Source: CAVQGF01 sp045807945
Lineage (GTDB): Bacteria; Acidobacteriota; Terriglobia; Terriglobales; Acidobacteriaceae
DNA: 20,982 nt
NCBI GenBank assembly: GCA_045807945.1
Contig: JBJMGI010000119.1
Coordinates: 1-20,982 of the forward strand
Direction: 5' to 3'
Positions 6,979-13,864 of the stretch are shown in pieces. The translations under genes and the position numbers were made by a program. The notes below the pieces were generated by a model. That model had not been told where the DNA came from. It did not search any database and worked only from the letters and a program-made list of their open reading frames with translations. The number at the start of each line of letters is the position of its first letter. Position 1 is the first letter of the stretch.

Positions 6979-8423
6979 TGAGTAAACACATACATCTGAT
7001 CGGTATATGCGGGACAGCCATGGCGTCGCTCGCGGGCATGCTGCAGCAGGCTGGCTATCGAGTGACTGGCTCCGACGCCGCGGCTTATCCCCCGATGTCG
7101 GATTTCCTGGCGCAGCTCGGTATCACGGTGATGCAGCCGTATGCGGAGGCGAATCTGACGCCGCGGCCGGAAATCGTGGTTGTCGGGAATGCGATCTCAC
7201 GCGGAAATCCTGAACTCGAGTACGTGCTGGACAGTCGCATACCGTTCCGCTCTTTGCCGCAGGTGCTGCAGGAAAACTTTCTGCGGACGCGAGAATCGCT
7301 GGTCGTGGCCGGGACGCATGGAAAAACTACTACGACGTCGATGCTGGCATGGATCTTTGAGTCAGCGGGAATGGATCCGTCGTTCCTGATCGGCGGCATC
7401 GCAGAGAACTTTGGCTCGAGTTTCGCGGTGAAGGATGGTAAACACTTCATCATTGAGGGCGACGAGTACGACACAGCATTCTTCGATAAAGGACCGAAGT
7501 TTCTTCATTACTTGCCGGCTTCGCTTCTGTTGACGCACGTGGAATTCGATCATGCGGATATCTACAAAGACCTCGATGCGGTGAAGACCGCGTTCAAGCG
7601 GCTGGTGAACCTGGTGCCGAGGCGAGGAGTCATCGTTGCGTATGACGCGAGCGCAAATGTGGATGAATGCGTGAGCAATGCGTTCTGTCCGGTGGAGCGC
7701 TATGGTTTCAGTGAGAAGGCAAGCTGGCGGGCTCTGGACATTAAGTATGAGTCGGCGCGAACCATTTGGTCTGTTCTGCGCGATGGAAAGCCATGGGCTA
7801 AGCTCGAGTTTCCACTCGCAGGTTCCTACAACGTACTGAATGCGACGGGAGCGGCGGCGCTCGCTGCAAACTCCGGAATCGCTCCGGAAGCGATTGCGAA
7901 GGCACTGAAGTCCTTTAAGAGTGTGAAGCGGCGGCTAGAGGTTAAGGCTGAGATCGGCGGCATCACAATCATCGACGATTTCGCGCACCATCCGACGGCG
8001 ATCCGCGAGACGCTGCAGGCGTTGCGCACGCGGTACCCGAACAGAAAGTTGTGGGCCATCTTCGAGCCGCGATCGAACACGTTGCGCCGAAAGATCTTTC
8101 AGCATGAGTTAGTCGAGAGTTTGCGGGCGGCCGATGAGGTTGTGATGGCAAGCGTATTCAAAGCAGAAGGAGTTCCGGCTGACGAGCGGCTGGAAGGTTC
8201 GGCGATCATTCAAGGTTTAATAGCGGCGAAGCTTCCGGCGCGCGAGATCAAAGATGCCGATGCGATTGTCGCGACGATCACCCCTGAGCTGAAGGCCGGC
8301 GACGTGGTGGCTATCCTTTCGAATGGCGGCTTTGGTGGGATTTACGAGAAGCTGCCCGCATCGTTGCGAAGCAGAAGTAGCGGGGCTCCGACTGAAAAGA
8401 AAGAGGTCGCTGCCCGAAGCTGA
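6978..8423 (+). CDS. mpl: UDP-N-acetylmuramate:L-alanyl-gamma-D-glutamyl-meso-diaminopimelate ligase (murein peptide ligase)
   Basis: Mpl uses ATP to attach recycled murein tripeptide to UDP-MurNAc, bypassing MurC, MurD and MurE. The 481-residue product has the Mur-ligase N-terminal domain (IHLIGICGTAMASLAG, 5-20), the ATP P-loop AGTHGKTTTTSM (111-122), and the Mpl-type block EGDEYDTAFFDKGPKFLHY (160-178) with EFDHADIY (189-196). The C-terminal domain shows IDDFAHHPTAIRETL and IFEPRSNTLRRKIF; these separate it from MurC. The start at 6978 (TGATG overlap with ldcA) is chosen because the reading frame upstream to 6747 encodes no family residues and lies entirely inside ldcA. The ldcA-mpl pairing gives consecutive steps of peptidoglycan recycling. 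The C-terminal tail (last 25 residues or so) is polar and probably disordered. Confidence 0.93.
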   Translation: MSKHIHLIGICGTAMASLAGMLQQAGYRVTGSDAAAYPPMSDFLAQLGITVMQPYAEANLTPRPEIVVVGNAISRGNPELEYVLDSRIPFRSLPQVLQENFLRTRESLVVAGTHGKTTTTSMLAWIFESAGMDPSFLIGGIAENFGSSFAVKDGKHFIIEGDEYDTAFFDKGPKFLHYLPASLLLTHVEFDHADIYKDLDAVKTAFKRLVNLVPRRGVIVAYDASANVDECVSNAFCPVERYGFSEKASWRALDIKYESARTIWSVLRDGKPWAKLEFPLAGSYNVLNATGAAALAANSGIAPEAIAKALKSFKSVKRRLEVKAEIGGITIIDDFAHHPTAIRETLQALRTRYPNRKLWAIFEPRSNTLRRKIFQHELVESLRAADEVVMASVFKAEGVPADERLEGSAIIQGLIAAKLPAREIKDADAIVATITPELKAGDVVAILSNGGFGGIYEKLPASLRSRSSGAPTEKKEVAARS

Positions 8424-10264
8424 TGCGCAAACTCCAACTTCGTCTGGCTCCCTTCATTCTTCTGATTGTTGCGACGGCGCTTTACGGGGCGCCGCCGGTG
8501 GACTACTACGTCACGCTGGTGAACTCAGCTCAGCATCTGGTGCACGTGCGCATTCATCTCGCGGGCACTTCTGCCGAGCGCGACGTCCAATTGCCGACGT
8601 GGAATGCGCTCTACCAGATCCGCGACTTCGCGCAGAACGTGCGCTCAGTCCACGCGCATGATGATCGTAACGTCGAGCTTCCGGTAAGAAAGCTTGATAA
8701 GACCACTTGGCGAGTGAGTCACGCTGAGAGCGGCGCCGAAGTCGAATATGACATATATCTCGACCAGCCAGGACCATTCGGCGCTCAGTACAACAGTGAT
8801 CATGCGTTCCTGAATCTGGCGCAGGTGCTGATGTATCCGCTGGACGCGCGCGACTCGCAGATGACGGTGACGTTCATTGGCCTGCCGGAACGCTGGCAGG
8901 TCGCGACATCGCTCGAAGGTTTGCGTCCGGGCGTGCCGTCCGCACGCGGGATCTTCGTCGCACGCAACTACGACCGGCTGGTGGATGCACCTATTGAACT
9001 CGGGACATTTCACGAGGCGTCTTTCGACGCGAACGGCGCGACGTTCCGCATCGCGGTGGATGCCGACCCCGCAGACTACAGCATGCCCGCGCTCGAGGAG
9101 ATGGTCCGTAAGATCGTGACCGCGGAGATGGAGTGGATGGACGACAAGCCATTCGGCCAGTACCTGTTCATCTATCACTTTCCCCACGGACAAGGCTCTG
9201 GCGGGATGGAGCACGCCTACTCGACTGCCATTGAAGCCAGCGCGGAACGGATAAAAGACGATCCCGTCAGTTTGGCATCGACAACGGCTCATGAATTCTT
9301 CCATCTATGGAACGTGAAGCGGATACGTCCCGCGACGCTCGAGCCCATTGATTACGTCCACGAAAACTACACGCGCGCATTGTGGTTCAGCGAGGGCGTG
9401 ACCAGCACCGTAGCGGATTACGCGTTGCTGCGCGCGGGGATTTCGGATGAACGGCGCTTCTTAAATGATGTTTCGCATGAGATTGCGACGTTGCAGAAGC
9501 GTCCCGCACATCGCACCCAGACGGTGGAGGATTCGAGTCTGGATACGTGGTTCGACAAGTATCCGCAGTACCGACTGCCGGAGCGCAGCATTTCCTACTA
9601 CAACAAGGGTGAGATCCTGGGCGTGTTGCTCGATCTCGCCATCCGCGACCGCAGCAAGGGGACGAAGTCGCTGCGCGACCTGATGCGCTGGATGAATAAA
9701 ACGTACGCGTACGGAAGCCGATATTTCAATGACACGGATGGCGTTCGCGAGGGTGCCGATGCAGTCTCGGGTGCGGACATGCAGACGTTCTTCCGGAGGT
9801 ATGTCTCCGGTCTCGACGAGTTGCCGTATAACGAGCTGTTGCAGCGCGTTGGCCTGCGCGTAATCGAGCAGCGCGTGGTCACTCCCTATGCAGGATTCAC
9901 CTCAGTCAGAAATTTCGATGTGCCGCCGGTGACGGTCTACGTGGAAGAGGGAAGTGATGCGGAGAAGGCCGGGCTCGTGCAGGGAGACGCCATCCTCTCA
10001 GTCAACGGCAAGCCGCTCACGGCGGATTTCGAGGATGTGCTCGCAACGATGCGTCCGGGCGAGATGCTGAAGCTGAAAGTTGCAGGCCGGAAGGGCAATC
10101 GAAAAGTGGAGTTTCCGCTCAGCGGCCGCGAGGAGATTGATTATCGCGTCGCCGACCTCGACAACGTAACGGCTGCCCAACGCGCGCGGCGCGCGGCGTG
10201 GCTCAGCTCGCAACCGGAGAAGCGCGCGGATTCTGCCGGTAGCTCGGCAGAAAACGGACAATGA
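8423..10264 (+). CDS. Exported M61-family metallopeptidase with C-terminal PDZ domain
   Basis: A 613-residue zinc aminopeptidase of the M61 (glycyl aminopeptidase-like) family. A hydrophobic signal peptide covers residues 1-22 with a likely cut near YGA-PP, so it acts in the periplasm or beyond. An N-terminal beta-rich domain (25-210) precedes the catalytic domain with GGMEH (260-264), the zinc motif HEFFHLWN (290-297) and the third ligand Glu324 in WFSEGVTS. The conserved SYYNKGEILG follows at 391-400. A PDZ domain (about 500-567: PPVTVYVEEGSDAEKAGL, then GDAILSVNGKPL) is typical of bacterial M61 proteins. Its ATG overlaps the mpl stop by one base and its own stop overlaps the next start (ATGA), so translation of the run is coupled. 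Whether it processes peptides released from the wall or unrelated proteins is not known. Confidence 0.9.
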   Translation: MRKLQLRLAPFILLIVATALYGAPPVDYYVTLVNSAQHLVHVRIHLAGTSAERDVQLPTWNALYQIRDFAQNVRSVHAHDDRNVELPVRKLDKTTWRVSHAESGAEVEYDIYLDQPGPFGAQYNSDHAFLNLAQVLMYPLDARDSQMTVTFIGLPERWQVATSLEGLRPGVPSARGIFVARNYDRLVDAPIELGTFHEASFDANGATFRIAVDADPADYSMPALEEMVRKIVTAEMEWMDDKPFGQYLFIYHFPHGQGSGGMEHAYSTAIEASAERIKDDPVSLASTTAHEFFHLWNVKRIRPATLEPIDYVHENYTRALWFSEGVTSTVADYALLRAGISDERRFLNDVSHEIATLQKRPAHRTQTVEDSSLDTWFDKYPQYRLPERSISYYNKGEILGVLLDLAIRDRSKGTKSLRDLMRWMNKTYAYGSRYFNDTDGVREGADAVSGADMQTFFRRYVSGLDELPYNELLQRVGLRVIEQRVVTPYAGFTSVRNFDVPPVTVYVEEGSDAEKAGLVQGDAILSVNGKPLTADFEDVLATMRPGEMLKLKVAGRKGNRKVEFPLSGREEIDYRVADLDNVTAAQRARRAAWLSSQPEKRADSAGSSAENGQ

Positions 10265-10950
10265 TCCGCACCATTGTCGTTGTGCTCTTCTGGGCGATCG
10301 GAATCCCGACGGCTGCGCTCGTCGGATTTCCCTGGACCATCATCAGCCGCAAAATAGATGTCCTTTACAACACAGCCATGAAGATCGCGCGCACCGGCGT
10401 GCGGCTCGGCGGCGTGAAGGTCGAGATCGTGGGACTCGAGCGCTTCGACAATCAAGGCACATACATATATATGTGCAACCATGTGTCGAATATCGACCCA
10501 CCGATCGTGATCCCCGCAATTCCTAAACGGACTTCTGTGCTGGTAAAGAAGGAAGTGTTCCGCATTCCCGTTCTCGCGACGGCGATGCGGATGGGCCAGC
10601 TCGTCCCTGTAGATCGCACCGACCGGGAGTCGGCGATCAACAGTCTTAAGAAGGGGAAGGAAGTGTTGGATCTGGGCGTCAACATGACTGTTTTTCCTGA
10701 AGGCACGCGCTCACAGACTGGTGAGCTGCTTCCGTTCAAGAAGGGCCCGTTCTACATGGCGCTCGAAGCCGGTGTGCCGATCGTTCCTATGACGATACTG
10801 GGCACAAGGGCGATTTGGCCGAAAGGAAGTACAGCTATCAGGCCAGGAACGGCGACGGTTGTCTTTCATTCGCCAATCGATCCCAAACAATTTCCTGACC
10901 GTGAAGCGCTAATGGACGCCGTCCGTGCCTCCATTGCAAGCGCGATGTAA
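10261..10950 (+). CDS. plsC: 1-acyl-sn-glycerol-3-phosphate acyltransferase (PlsC family)
   Basis: The 229-residue product has one N-terminal hydrophobic segment (about 4-28) that anchors it to the inner membrane. The four acyltransferase blocks occur in order: NHVSNIDPP (73-81; His74 and Asp79 form the HX4D catalytic pair), VPVDRTDRES (115-124), FPEGTRSQTGELLPFKKG (145-162) and VPIVPMTI (172-179). Enzymes of this type add a fatty acyl group to lysophosphatidic acid to make phosphatidic acid, the precursor of membrane phospholipids. Some relatives act on other lysolipids, so substrate is inferred. The ATG at 10261 overlaps the M61 peptidase stop by four bases. It is the last gene of the envelope run; 24 bases separate it from the oxidoreductase gene. 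Confidence 0.88.
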   Translation: MIRTIVVVLFWAIGIPTAALVGFPWTIISRKIDVLYNTAMKIARTGVRLGGVKVEIVGLERFDNQGTYIYMCNHVSNIDPPIVIPAIPKRTSVLVKKEVFRIPVLATAMRMGQLVPVDRTDRESAINSLKKGKEVLDLGVNMTVFPEGTRSQTGELLPFKKGPFYMALEAGVPIVPMTILGTRAIWPKGSTAIRPGTATVVFHSPIDPKQFPDREALMDAVRASIASAM

Positions 10951-10956
10951 GCCGCG

Positions 10957-10965
10957 TGTTACATT
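10957..10965 (+). promoter_or_regulatory. Candidate extended -10 element upstream of the zinc-type oxidoreductase
   Basis: TGTTACATT (10957-10965) fits an extended -10 (TG, one base, TACATT, four of six consensus bases). The predicted start of transcription, near 10972, is only about 3 bases before the ATG at 10975. No Shine-Dalgarno sequence is present in the 24-base gap, which fits a leaderless or nearly leaderless mRNA. No -35 element is evident. Confidence 0.3.
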
Positions 10966-10974
10966 GAAAATCCT

Positions 10975-12003
10975 ATGAAAGCGGTTCGATTCCACCAGTT
11001 CGGCGGGCCGGAAGTGCTGAAGTACGAAGACGTGCCCGACCCGGTTCTGCGCAAAGATCATGTGCTCGTACGCGTGAAGGCGTGCGCTCTGAACCATCTC
11101 GACTTGTTCATTAGAAAGGGTCTGCCGGGGATCAAGCTACCGCACATAAACGGCAGCGACATCGCCGGCGAAGTCGTTGATAAGGGCGAGTACATCACCG
11201 ATCTCACTGCTGGGCAGCGGGTCGTGTTGGCGCCCATGAACTTCTGCAATGTCTGCGAGAAGTGCATGGCGGGAAAACAGAATTTCTGTCCGCAATTCTC
11301 GGTGTTCGGATACGCGAACGACGGCGGCAATTGCGAGCTGATCGCGGTACCGCTGGTGAATGTTCTGCCGGTACCGCAGGGAAACAAGATGTCATTCGAT
11401 GAACTGGCCAGCATGCCGCTGGTGTTCACGACGGCGTGGCACATGCTGGTGGGGCGATGCAATATCAAGCCTGGAGACGCGGTGTTGGTGCTGGGAGCAA
11501 ATTCCGGCGTTGGTACCGCGGGCATCCAGATCGCCAAGCTGTTTAACGCGCGCGTGATCGCGACAGCGGGCGATGAGAAGAAGATGGAGAAGGCACGCGA
11601 GCTCGGCGCGGACTTCGTGATCAATCACTATCAGCAGAAGATTTCAGAGGAAGTAAAGAAGATCACCAACAAGGCGATGTGCGACATCGTCTTCGAGCAC
11701 GTTGGCCAGGCGACGTGGCAGGAAAGCATGAAGTCGCTGAAGCCGGGCGGGCAGCTTGTGACCTGCGGCGCGACGGCCGGGGTGGAAGCGAGCTTTGATA
11801 TCCGCTTCCTGTTCGCGCGGCAGCTATCTTTCCTTGGCTCCTACATGGGAACCATGGGAGAGTTCCACGAGGTGTTCAAGCACATCTTCGCTGGGAAACT
11901 TCATCCCGTGGTGGACAAGGCTTTTCCGCTGCGCGACACGGCTGCGGCGCACGAATATCTGGAATCAAGTTCTATGTTCGGGAAAGTTGTGCTGAACCCG
12001 TAG
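10975..12003 (+). CDS. Zinc-type alcohol dehydrogenase / quinone oxidoreductase-like MDR protein
   Basis: A 342-residue medium-chain dehydrogenase/reductase. The GroES-like N-terminal domain includes ALNHLDLFIRKGLPG (38-52) and HINGSDIAGEV (57-67). A four-cysteine lobe, Cys91, Cys94, Cys97 and Cys105 (FCNVCEKCMAG...C), should bind the structural zinc. The Rossmann domain starts near GDAVLVLGANSGVGTAG (167-183), the NAD(P)H-binding GXGXXG-like loop being GANSGVG (174-180). The usual catalytic-zinc Cys near residue 40 is Asn here (LNHLD), as in quinone oxidoreductases, so the protein probably binds only structural zinc. Substrate is unknown. Its TAG directly abuts the stop codon of the convergent gene on the minus strand, with no room for a terminator. 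Confidence 0.85.
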   Translation: MKAVRFHQFGGPEVLKYEDVPDPVLRKDHVLVRVKACALNHLDLFIRKGLPGIKLPHINGSDIAGEVVDKGEYITDLTAGQRVVLAPMNFCNVCEKCMAGKQNFCPQFSVFGYANDGGNCELIAVPLVNVLPVPQGNKMSFDELASMPLVFTTAWHMLVGRCNIKPGDAVLVLGANSGVGTAGIQIAKLFNARVIATAGDEKKMEKARELGADFVINHYQQKISEEVKKITNKAMCDIVFEHVGQATWQESMKSLKPGGQLVTCGATAGVEASFDIRFLFARQLSFLGSYMGTMGEFHEVFKHIFAGKLHPVVDKAFPLRDTAAAHEYLESSSMFGKVVLNP

Positions 12004-12456
12004 CTAGTCGATGGAGCCGACCTTCTGCAGGTCGATGCTCTGGTAGTCGCCGCGCTCGATGCCGGCGCGGATCTGTTTCGGAGTCGCACCCTTCTTGGTC
12101 ATCTGGTACGCGTAAATAGCCTCTGACATGCAGGTGGAGCACTGCGCGCCGTGCTCGTCTGTGAAGCAACCGCGGAGGCTGTCGTGTCCGAAGTGGCGGT
12201 CACAATGGCAAAAGCAGGGTTGCTGGTAAAGGACGCCGGGAATCTTCGCCGCGATCAGGTAAGCCTTCTTTTGAGCGTCGGTCCAAGCAGTTTGAGTCAG
12301 GTGAAGTTCGCTCGGCTTCAGAATGGGTTTGAGCGCGGTCCCTTTTTTAGGCCCCGCGTCGTGATATGCGGGGATATCGTTTTGCGCCGACCACTGCGCC
12401 GACATGCTGAGCGCGAAGACGAAAACCGACAAAGCTGAAAGCAGGCGAAGCTTCAT
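12004..12456 (-). CDS. Secreted PCYCGC-like (CYCXC family) cysteine-rich protein
   Basis: A 150-residue protein with a signal peptide (residues 1 to about 20, cut near SMSAQ). The mature part has QQPCFCHCDRHFGHDSLRGC (78-97) and then Cys106 and Cys109 (QCSTC), matching the PCYCGC-type family, whose members usually read PCYCGCDRHFGH followed by a C-x2-C pair. The six cysteines (81, 83, 85, 97, 106, 109) and nearby histidines (84, 88, 91) suggest metal, haem or redox chemistry, but the family has no established function that I know of. Some family members carry selenocysteine in this motif; here all positions are ordinary Cys or, unusually, His84. An AGGAG (12466-12470 on the reverse strand) sits 9 bases upstream of the ATG. 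It is divergent from lepB, across a 116-base gap. Confidence 0.8.
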   Translation of the reverse strand: MKLRLLSALSVFVFALSMSAQWSAQNDIPAYHDAGPKKGTALKPILKPSELHLTQTAWTDAQKKAYLIAAKIPGVLYQQPCFCHCDRHFGHDSLRGCFTDEHGAQCSTCMSEAIYAYQMTKKGATPKQIRAGIERGDYQSIDLQKVGSID

Positions 12457-12516
12457 AATGGATGGCTCCTATTTTACTCTGGCGGCGCCTAGAAAATAAC
12501 GATTTCGGGACAGAAT

Positions 12517-12550
12517 GCGTCTAATCTGGAAGGCGCCAGTGCTTAGACGC
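12517..12550. promoter_or_regulatory. Interrupted inverted repeat between divergent genes (possible operator or RNA hairpin)
   Basis: GCGTCTAA (12517-12524) is the exact reverse complement of TTAGACGC (12543-12550). Nested inside are CTGG (12526-12529) and CCAG (12536-12539), giving two stacked stems of 8 and 4 pairs joined by a 1-versus-3 base bulge, with a six-base loop AAGGCG. It lies in the 116-base divergent gap, 22 bases before lepB and about 60 bases before the start of the Cys-rich gene. There is no T-tract after it in either direction, so it is not an intrinsic terminator. A protein-binding site is the likelier role; this is inference. Confidence 0.5.
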
Positions 12551-12572
12551 GGCGCCAATCAAAACAGCTACA

Positions 12573-13139
12573 ATGAACCAAGTGCCTGAGAAGACTGAGG
12601 AAAAGCCTGTCTCGCCACGGCGCGGCTTTGGTCACGCGCTGAAGGCCTGGGTGCGCGACCTGGTGATCGCGCTCGCGATCGCCGCGTTCGTCATTATTTT
12701 TCTATATCAGCCGGTGAAGGTCGAAGGCACGAGCATGCTGCCGGGTCTCGAAGATCAGGAGCGGATATTCATCAACAAGTTCGTGTATCACTTTGAATCG
12801 ATCGAGCGCGGCGACGTCGTCGTCTTCCGCTACCCGAGAGACGCCTCCAAGAGCTATATCAAGCGCGTCGTGGGTGTGCCTGGGGACAAGATCCGCATTC
12901 GCGACGGCGCGGTGTACCTGAACGATGTGAAGCTCGACGAGAGCTACGTGCCATCGTGGTATCTGGATGGGCGCTCTTATCCCGAGACGGTGATGGGGCC
13001 GCATACGTTTTTCCTGATGGGCGACCATCGCAACATGTCGAGCGATAGCCGCGAGTTCGGTCCGGTGGACGAGAGCTACATCTTCGGGAAAGCGGTTTTT
13101 GTTTATTGGCCGATGGAGCGGATGGGTAGGCTGAGGTAA
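12573..13139 (+). CDS. lepB: Signal peptidase I (family S26A)
   Basis: The leader peptidase removes signal peptides from exported proteins at the inner membrane. The 188-residue product has a short cytoplasmic tail, one membrane helix (about 28-46) and a periplasmic catalytic domain. Box B is VEGTSMLPGL (50-59) with nucleophile Ser54. Box D is SYIKRVVGVPGDKI (94-107) with general base Lys97. Box E is MGDHRNMSSDSREFGPV (149-165). This is the compact single-spanning form. No Shine-Dalgarno sequence precedes the ATG at 12573. A TACAAT (12569-12574) overlaps that ATG and, if used as a -10, would place the transcript start beside a GTG at 12582; the 9-base shift would not affect the catalytic domain. 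Confidence 0.93.
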   Translation: MNQVPEKTEEKPVSPRRGFGHALKAWVRDLVIALAIAAFVIIFLYQPVKVEGTSMLPGLEDQERIFINKFVYHFESIERGDVVVFRYPRDASKSYIKRVVGVPGDKIRIRDGAVYLNDVKLDESYVPSWYLDGRSYPETVMGPHTFFLMGDHRNMSSDSREFGPVDESYIFGKAVFVYWPMERMGRLR

Positions 13140-13145
13140 GCGCGC

Positions 13146-13171
13146 AACTTTCCTTTGTATCCGGGTTCTAC
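13146..13171 (+). promoter_or_regulatory. Possible ECF-sigma-type promoter upstream of the heptad-repeat gene
   Basis: AACTT (13146-13150), then 16 bases, then TCTAC (13167-13171) resembles sigma-E-like promoters (GAACTT, 16-17 bases, TCTRA). It lies just after lepB and 43 bases before the next start codon. The match is short and could be chance. Confidence 0.25.
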
Positions 13172-13180
13172 TCTGGTGAC

Positions 13181-13203
13181 AGGCGAGCAGATCGCCTGAG
13201 GAG
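13181..13203 (+). promoter_or_regulatory. Stem-loop directly before the ribosome binding site of the heptad-repeat gene
   Basis: AGGCGA (13181-13186) pairs perfectly with TCGCCT (13192-13197) around a five-base loop, and the Shine-Dalgarno AGGAG (13199-13203) begins one base after it. The ATG is 10 bases further. Such a placement could influence ribosome access or mRNA stability. Confidence 0.4.
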
Positions 13204-13213
13204 AAGAATCCAT

Positions 13214-13735
13214 ATGCGATATCATTCCTGGAAATTGGCCTCATTCGTTTTGGCAGGCCTTTTGGGAGCGGGCGCTGCCATGGCGCAGACCGCCAGCACC
13301 ACTACGAGTAACACCACGTCCACTTCGTCCAGCGATGTTTCGCAGGACAAAAGAGAACTTCGGCACGAGCGGCGCGACTTGCACCGCGATGAGCGCGACA
13401 TTCACCGCGACCGCCGCGACATCCGTCAGGACCGCGCCGACCGTAACAAAGATGTTGCCGATATCAACAGAGACAAGCGCGAAATCCGTCAGGACAAGCG
13501 CGAAATTCGCGAAGACCGCAAAGATGGCGACAAGGCTGATGCCAGGAAAGAAATGGGCGACATCAAGAGTGACCGCAAGGACATCCATGCCGATCGGCGC
13601 GACATTCACAGCGATAACAAGAACATCCACAGCGACAAGCGCGATCTGAAACACGATCGCCGCGACGCGAAACGTGACCGCCACGGAATCCACCGCGAGC
13701 GGCGCGACATCCACCAGGACCAGCAGGGCAAGTAA
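13214..13735 (+). CDS. Secreted charged heptad-repeat protein of unknown function
   Basis: A 173-residue protein that I cannot assign to a functional family. Residues 1-25 form a clear signal peptide (cut after AAMAQ), followed by a Ser/Thr-rich stretch (26-40). The rest is built of seven-residue units with consensus [DE]-[IL]-[HRK]-x-D-[RK]-[RK]: nine consecutive units (41-103), a 12-residue break rich in D, K and A (104-115), then eight more (116-171). Nearly all side chains are charged, with acidic and basic residues interleaved; about one Ile/Leu per unit would form a single hydrophobic stripe on a helix. Histidine often follows the Ile, so metal binding is conceivable. AGGAG (13199-13203) supports the ATG. 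A strong terminator follows, so it is probably transcribed alone or with lepB. Confidence 0.8.
   Translation: MRYHSWKLASFVLAGLLGAGAAMAQTASTTTSNTTSTSSSDVSQDKRELRHERRDLHRDERDIHRDRRDIRQDRADRNKDVADINRDKREIRQDKREIREDRKDGDKADARKEMGDIKSDRKDIHADRRDIHSDNKNIHSDKRDLKHDRRDAKRDRHGIHRERRDIHQDQQGK
13334..13726 (+). repeat. 21-base coding tandem repeat (17 degenerate heptad units)
   Basis: The DNA encoding the heptads has a 21-base period in two blocks, 13334-13522 (nine units) and 13559-13726 (eight units), separated by 36 unmatched bases. Units share the core CGCGACATYCACCGCGAC but are diverged at wobble and some first positions, so this is an old repeat rather than a recent expansion. Confidence 0.75.
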
Positions 13736-13766
13736 ACGCAGGCAAAGAGTTGTAAAGTTCGGTTGC

Positions 13767-13790
13767 AGGGCGGCTTCCGCCGCCCTTTTT
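13767..13790 (+). terminator. Rho-independent terminator after the heptad-repeat gene
   Basis: GGGCGGC (13768-13774), loop TTCC, GCCGCCC (13779-13785), then five T (13786-13790). The seven GC pairs with a tetraloop and a T-run form a textbook intrinsic terminator 32 bases after the stop codon. Confidence 0.9.
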
Positions 13791-13864
13791 CATTGTGTTG
13801 GCGTCTGCGGAGTTCAATCCCGGGCTGGCCGGAGTGCATCAAATCTGTAAAAGGGAGTGAGTCT

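Noticed and set aside
10457..10476. Inverted repeat GCACATA-N6-TATGTGC inside plsC
   Set aside because: It is within conserved coding sequence next to the catalytic NHxxxxD block and is explained by Tyr/Ile/Met/Cys codons; no regulatory context.
13241..13714. 157-codon minus-strand frame opposite the heptad-repeat gene, giving a hydrophobic Val/Ala/Ile-rich repeat protein resembling a membrane protein
   Set aside because: It is the mirror of the charged heptads (Asp codons read as Val/Ile on the other strand). It lacks a ribosome site, while the plus-strand gene has a signal peptide, AGGAG and a terminator.
13763..13864. Upstream extension of the BON-protein frame from TTG 13763
   Set aside because: It begins inside the terminator hairpin of the previous gene; ATG 13865 has a good ribosome site and starts a clean signal peptide.
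13736..13864. Second copy of the sigma-E-like promoter before the BON gene
   Set aside because: GGAGTTC occurs near 13808 but no TCTA-like element lies 16-17 bases downstream.
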